Shown piece by piece: positions 62,883-64,000 of a DNA stretch of 64,000 bases. Below the pieces are notes generated by a model. The model was not told where the DNA came from and did no database searches. It saw nothing but the letters and a program-made list of their open reading frames with translations. Every line of letters starts with the position of its first letter. Within the stretch, counting starts at the first letter, position 1. This DNA is from Actinomadura meyerae (GTDB taxonomy: Bacteria; Actinomycetota; Actinomycetes; Streptosporangiales; Streptosporangiaceae). The DNA is taken from the NCBI RefSeq assembly GCF_900188445.1, contig NZ_FZOR01000007.1, positions 124,001 to 188,000 on the forward strand. The letters run 5' to 3'. A program made the translations under genes and the position numbers.

Positions 62883-64000
62883 GTGAGCCTGCTGGAGTCG
62901 ATCACAGGTCCCGACGACCTCAAACGACTGGACGCCGGTCAGCTGCCTCGGCTCGCGGAGGAGATCCGCGAGTTCCTCGTCCAAGCGGTCTCCAGGACGG
63001 GCGGGCACCTGGGGCCGAACCTCGGCGCGGTCGAGCTGACGATCGCGCTGCACCGCGTCTTCGACTCGCCGCACGACAAGATCCTTTTCGACACGGGGCA
63101 CCAGGCCTACGTGCACAAGATGCTCACCGGCCGGCACGACTTCGAGCTGCTGCGCAAGCGCGGCGGCCTGTCGGGCTACCCGAGCCGGGCCGAGTCCGAG
63201 CACGACGTCATCGAGAACTCGCACGCCTCCACCGCGCTGTCGTACGCCGACGGGTTCGCCAAGGCGTTCCAGCTGCGCGGCGAGGACGACCGCGCCGTGG
63301 TCGCGGTCGTCGGTGACGGCGCGCTGACCGGCGGCATGTGCTGGGAGGCGCTCAACAACATCGCCGCCGGCGTCGACCGCCCGGTCATCATCGTCGTCAA
63401 CGACAACGGCCGGTCCTACTCGCCGACCATCGGCGGCCTCGCGTCCCACCTCGCCGACCTGCGCGTCACCCAGGGCTACGAGAACGCGCTCGACCTCATC
63501 AAGAAGACGGTGCCGCGCGCGCCCGTCGTCGGCACCGTCGCCTACGAGGCGCTGCACGGCATCAAGAAGGGCCTCAAGGACGTCCTGCAGCCGCAGGCCA
63601 TGTTCGAGGACCTCGGCATGAAGTACGTCGGCCCGATCGACGGCCACGACGAGGACGCCGTCGAGCGCGCCCTGCGCCGCGCCCGCGGGTTCGGCCGCCC
63701 GGTCATCGTGCACTGCATCACCACCAAGGGCCGCGGCTACGCCCCCGCCGAGAACGACACCGAGGACTGCATGCACGGCGGCGGCGCGTTCGACCCCGCC
63801 ACCGGCAAGTTCGTCACCAAGAAGAGCGGCCCCGCCTGGACGAAGATCTTCGGCGAGGAGATGGTCGCGATCGGCCGGGAGCGCCGCGACGTCGTCGGCG
63901 TCACCGCCGCGATGCTCTACCCGGTCGGGCTCGCGCCGTTCGCCGAGGCCTTCCCCGACCGCGTCTACGACGTCGGCATCGCCGAGCAGCACGCGGTCAC
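62883..64000 (+). CDS. dxs: 1-deoxy-D-xylulose-5-phosphate synthase (5' part)
   Basis: 372 codons are visible before the right edge. The thiamine diphosphate enzyme joins pyruvate and glyceraldehyde 3-phosphate in the first MEP-pathway step. Markers: [42 protein letters not shown] (thiamine diphosphate motif) and GIAEQHAV at the very end. The GTG start follows GGAGGAG. Truncated only by the window. Confidence 0.95.
   Translation, partial: MSLLESITGPDDLKRLDAGQLPRLAEEIREFLVQAVSRTGGHLGPNLGAVELTIALHRVFDSPHDKILFDTGHQAYVHKMLTGRHDFELLRKRGGLSGYPSRAESEHDVIENSHASTALSYADGFAKAFQLRGEDDRAVVAVVGDGALTGGMCWEALNNIAAGVDRPVIIVVNDNGRSYSPTIGGLASHLADLRVTQGYENALDLIKKTVPRAPVVGTVAYEALHGIKKGLKDVLQPQAMFEDLGMKYVGPIDGHDEDAVERALRRARGFGRPVIVHCITTKGRGYAPAENDTEDCMHGGGAFDPATGKFVTKKSGPAWTKIFGEEMVAIGRERRDVVGVTAAMLYPVGLAPFAEAFPDRVYDVGIAEQHAV

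Overview
The window is high-GC actinomycete DNA. It has GTG and TTG starts, ATGA/GTGA gene overlaps, actinomycete-type families (DUF1707, DUF397, 13E12-type HNH proteins, an F420-type PPOX protein), sugar ABC importers with no local ATPase, and a Streptomyces-like hopanoid operon. I would guess a filamentous actinomycete of the Actinomadura/Thermomonosporaceae kind, but only gene content supports this.

Layout. 1-8.7 kb (minus strand): two sugar-import operons. The upstream one reads malE-malF-malG, a GH13 glucosidase and a MalR-like repressor. The downstream one (solute-binding protein and two permeases, running off the left edge) sits behind a perfect 16-bp LacI-type operator of CebR class. 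8.9-9.9 kb: two predicted nucleotidyltransferases, the second with its middle missing. 10.0-17.2 kb: a tightly coupled seven-gene operon (GTP cyclohydrolase II-like, CDP-alcohol transferase, dehydrogenase, pterin-synthase-like, glycosyltransferase, methyltransferase, multi-spanning flippase-like protein). A creatininase-family gene and a PAP2 gene converge on it. This is the best candidate for an undescribed pathway. 17.3-25.2 kb: mostly single genes (DUF1349, esterase, imine-reductase-like, lipoproteins, a J-domain protein, hypotheticals). 25.4-30.2 kb: an Entner-Doudoroff set (ROK regulator divergent from edd-glk-eda), with a threefold 53/54-bp repeat between edd and glk that repeats a ribosome binding site and start codon. 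30.3-35.2 kb: a PPOX protein, a 54-residue protein, LysR, PadR/DUF1707, and a PAP2-wax ester synthase/DGAT fusion. 35.3-42.4 kb (minus): hopanoid operon hpnC-hpnD-hpnE-polyprenyl synthase-shc-hpnH. 42.6-48.7 kb: DUF2804, GH2 glycosidase with MFS transporter, secreted carboxylesterase, DUF1905. 48.7-52.1 kb: a 790-bp non-coding, repeat-rich stretch, a 13E12-type HNH protein, and the wreck of a DUF397/ATPase regulatory module. 52.2-58.8 kb: aconitase behind twin operator-like repeats, a gutted LysE gene, aldo-keto reductase, TauE, Mug, Uma2, and an ASCH-like gene. 58.9-62.0 kb: a third sugar ABC operon. 62.2 kb to the end: idi and, divergently, dxs (runs off the right edge).

Working together. 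dxs and idi supply C5 units, the polyprenyl synthase makes farnesyl diphosphate, HpnC/D/E make squalene, Shc cyclises it and HpnH adds adenosine. Imported maltose/maltodextrin is cut by the GH13 enzyme; glk phosphorylates glucose, and edd/eda complete an Entner-Doudoroff route whose first steps (zwf, pgl) are not here.

Several genes have lost internal or terminal parts (9.6, 51.3 and 55.0 kb), which suggests repeated local deletion. All family assignments come from reading the sequence; no database search was run.
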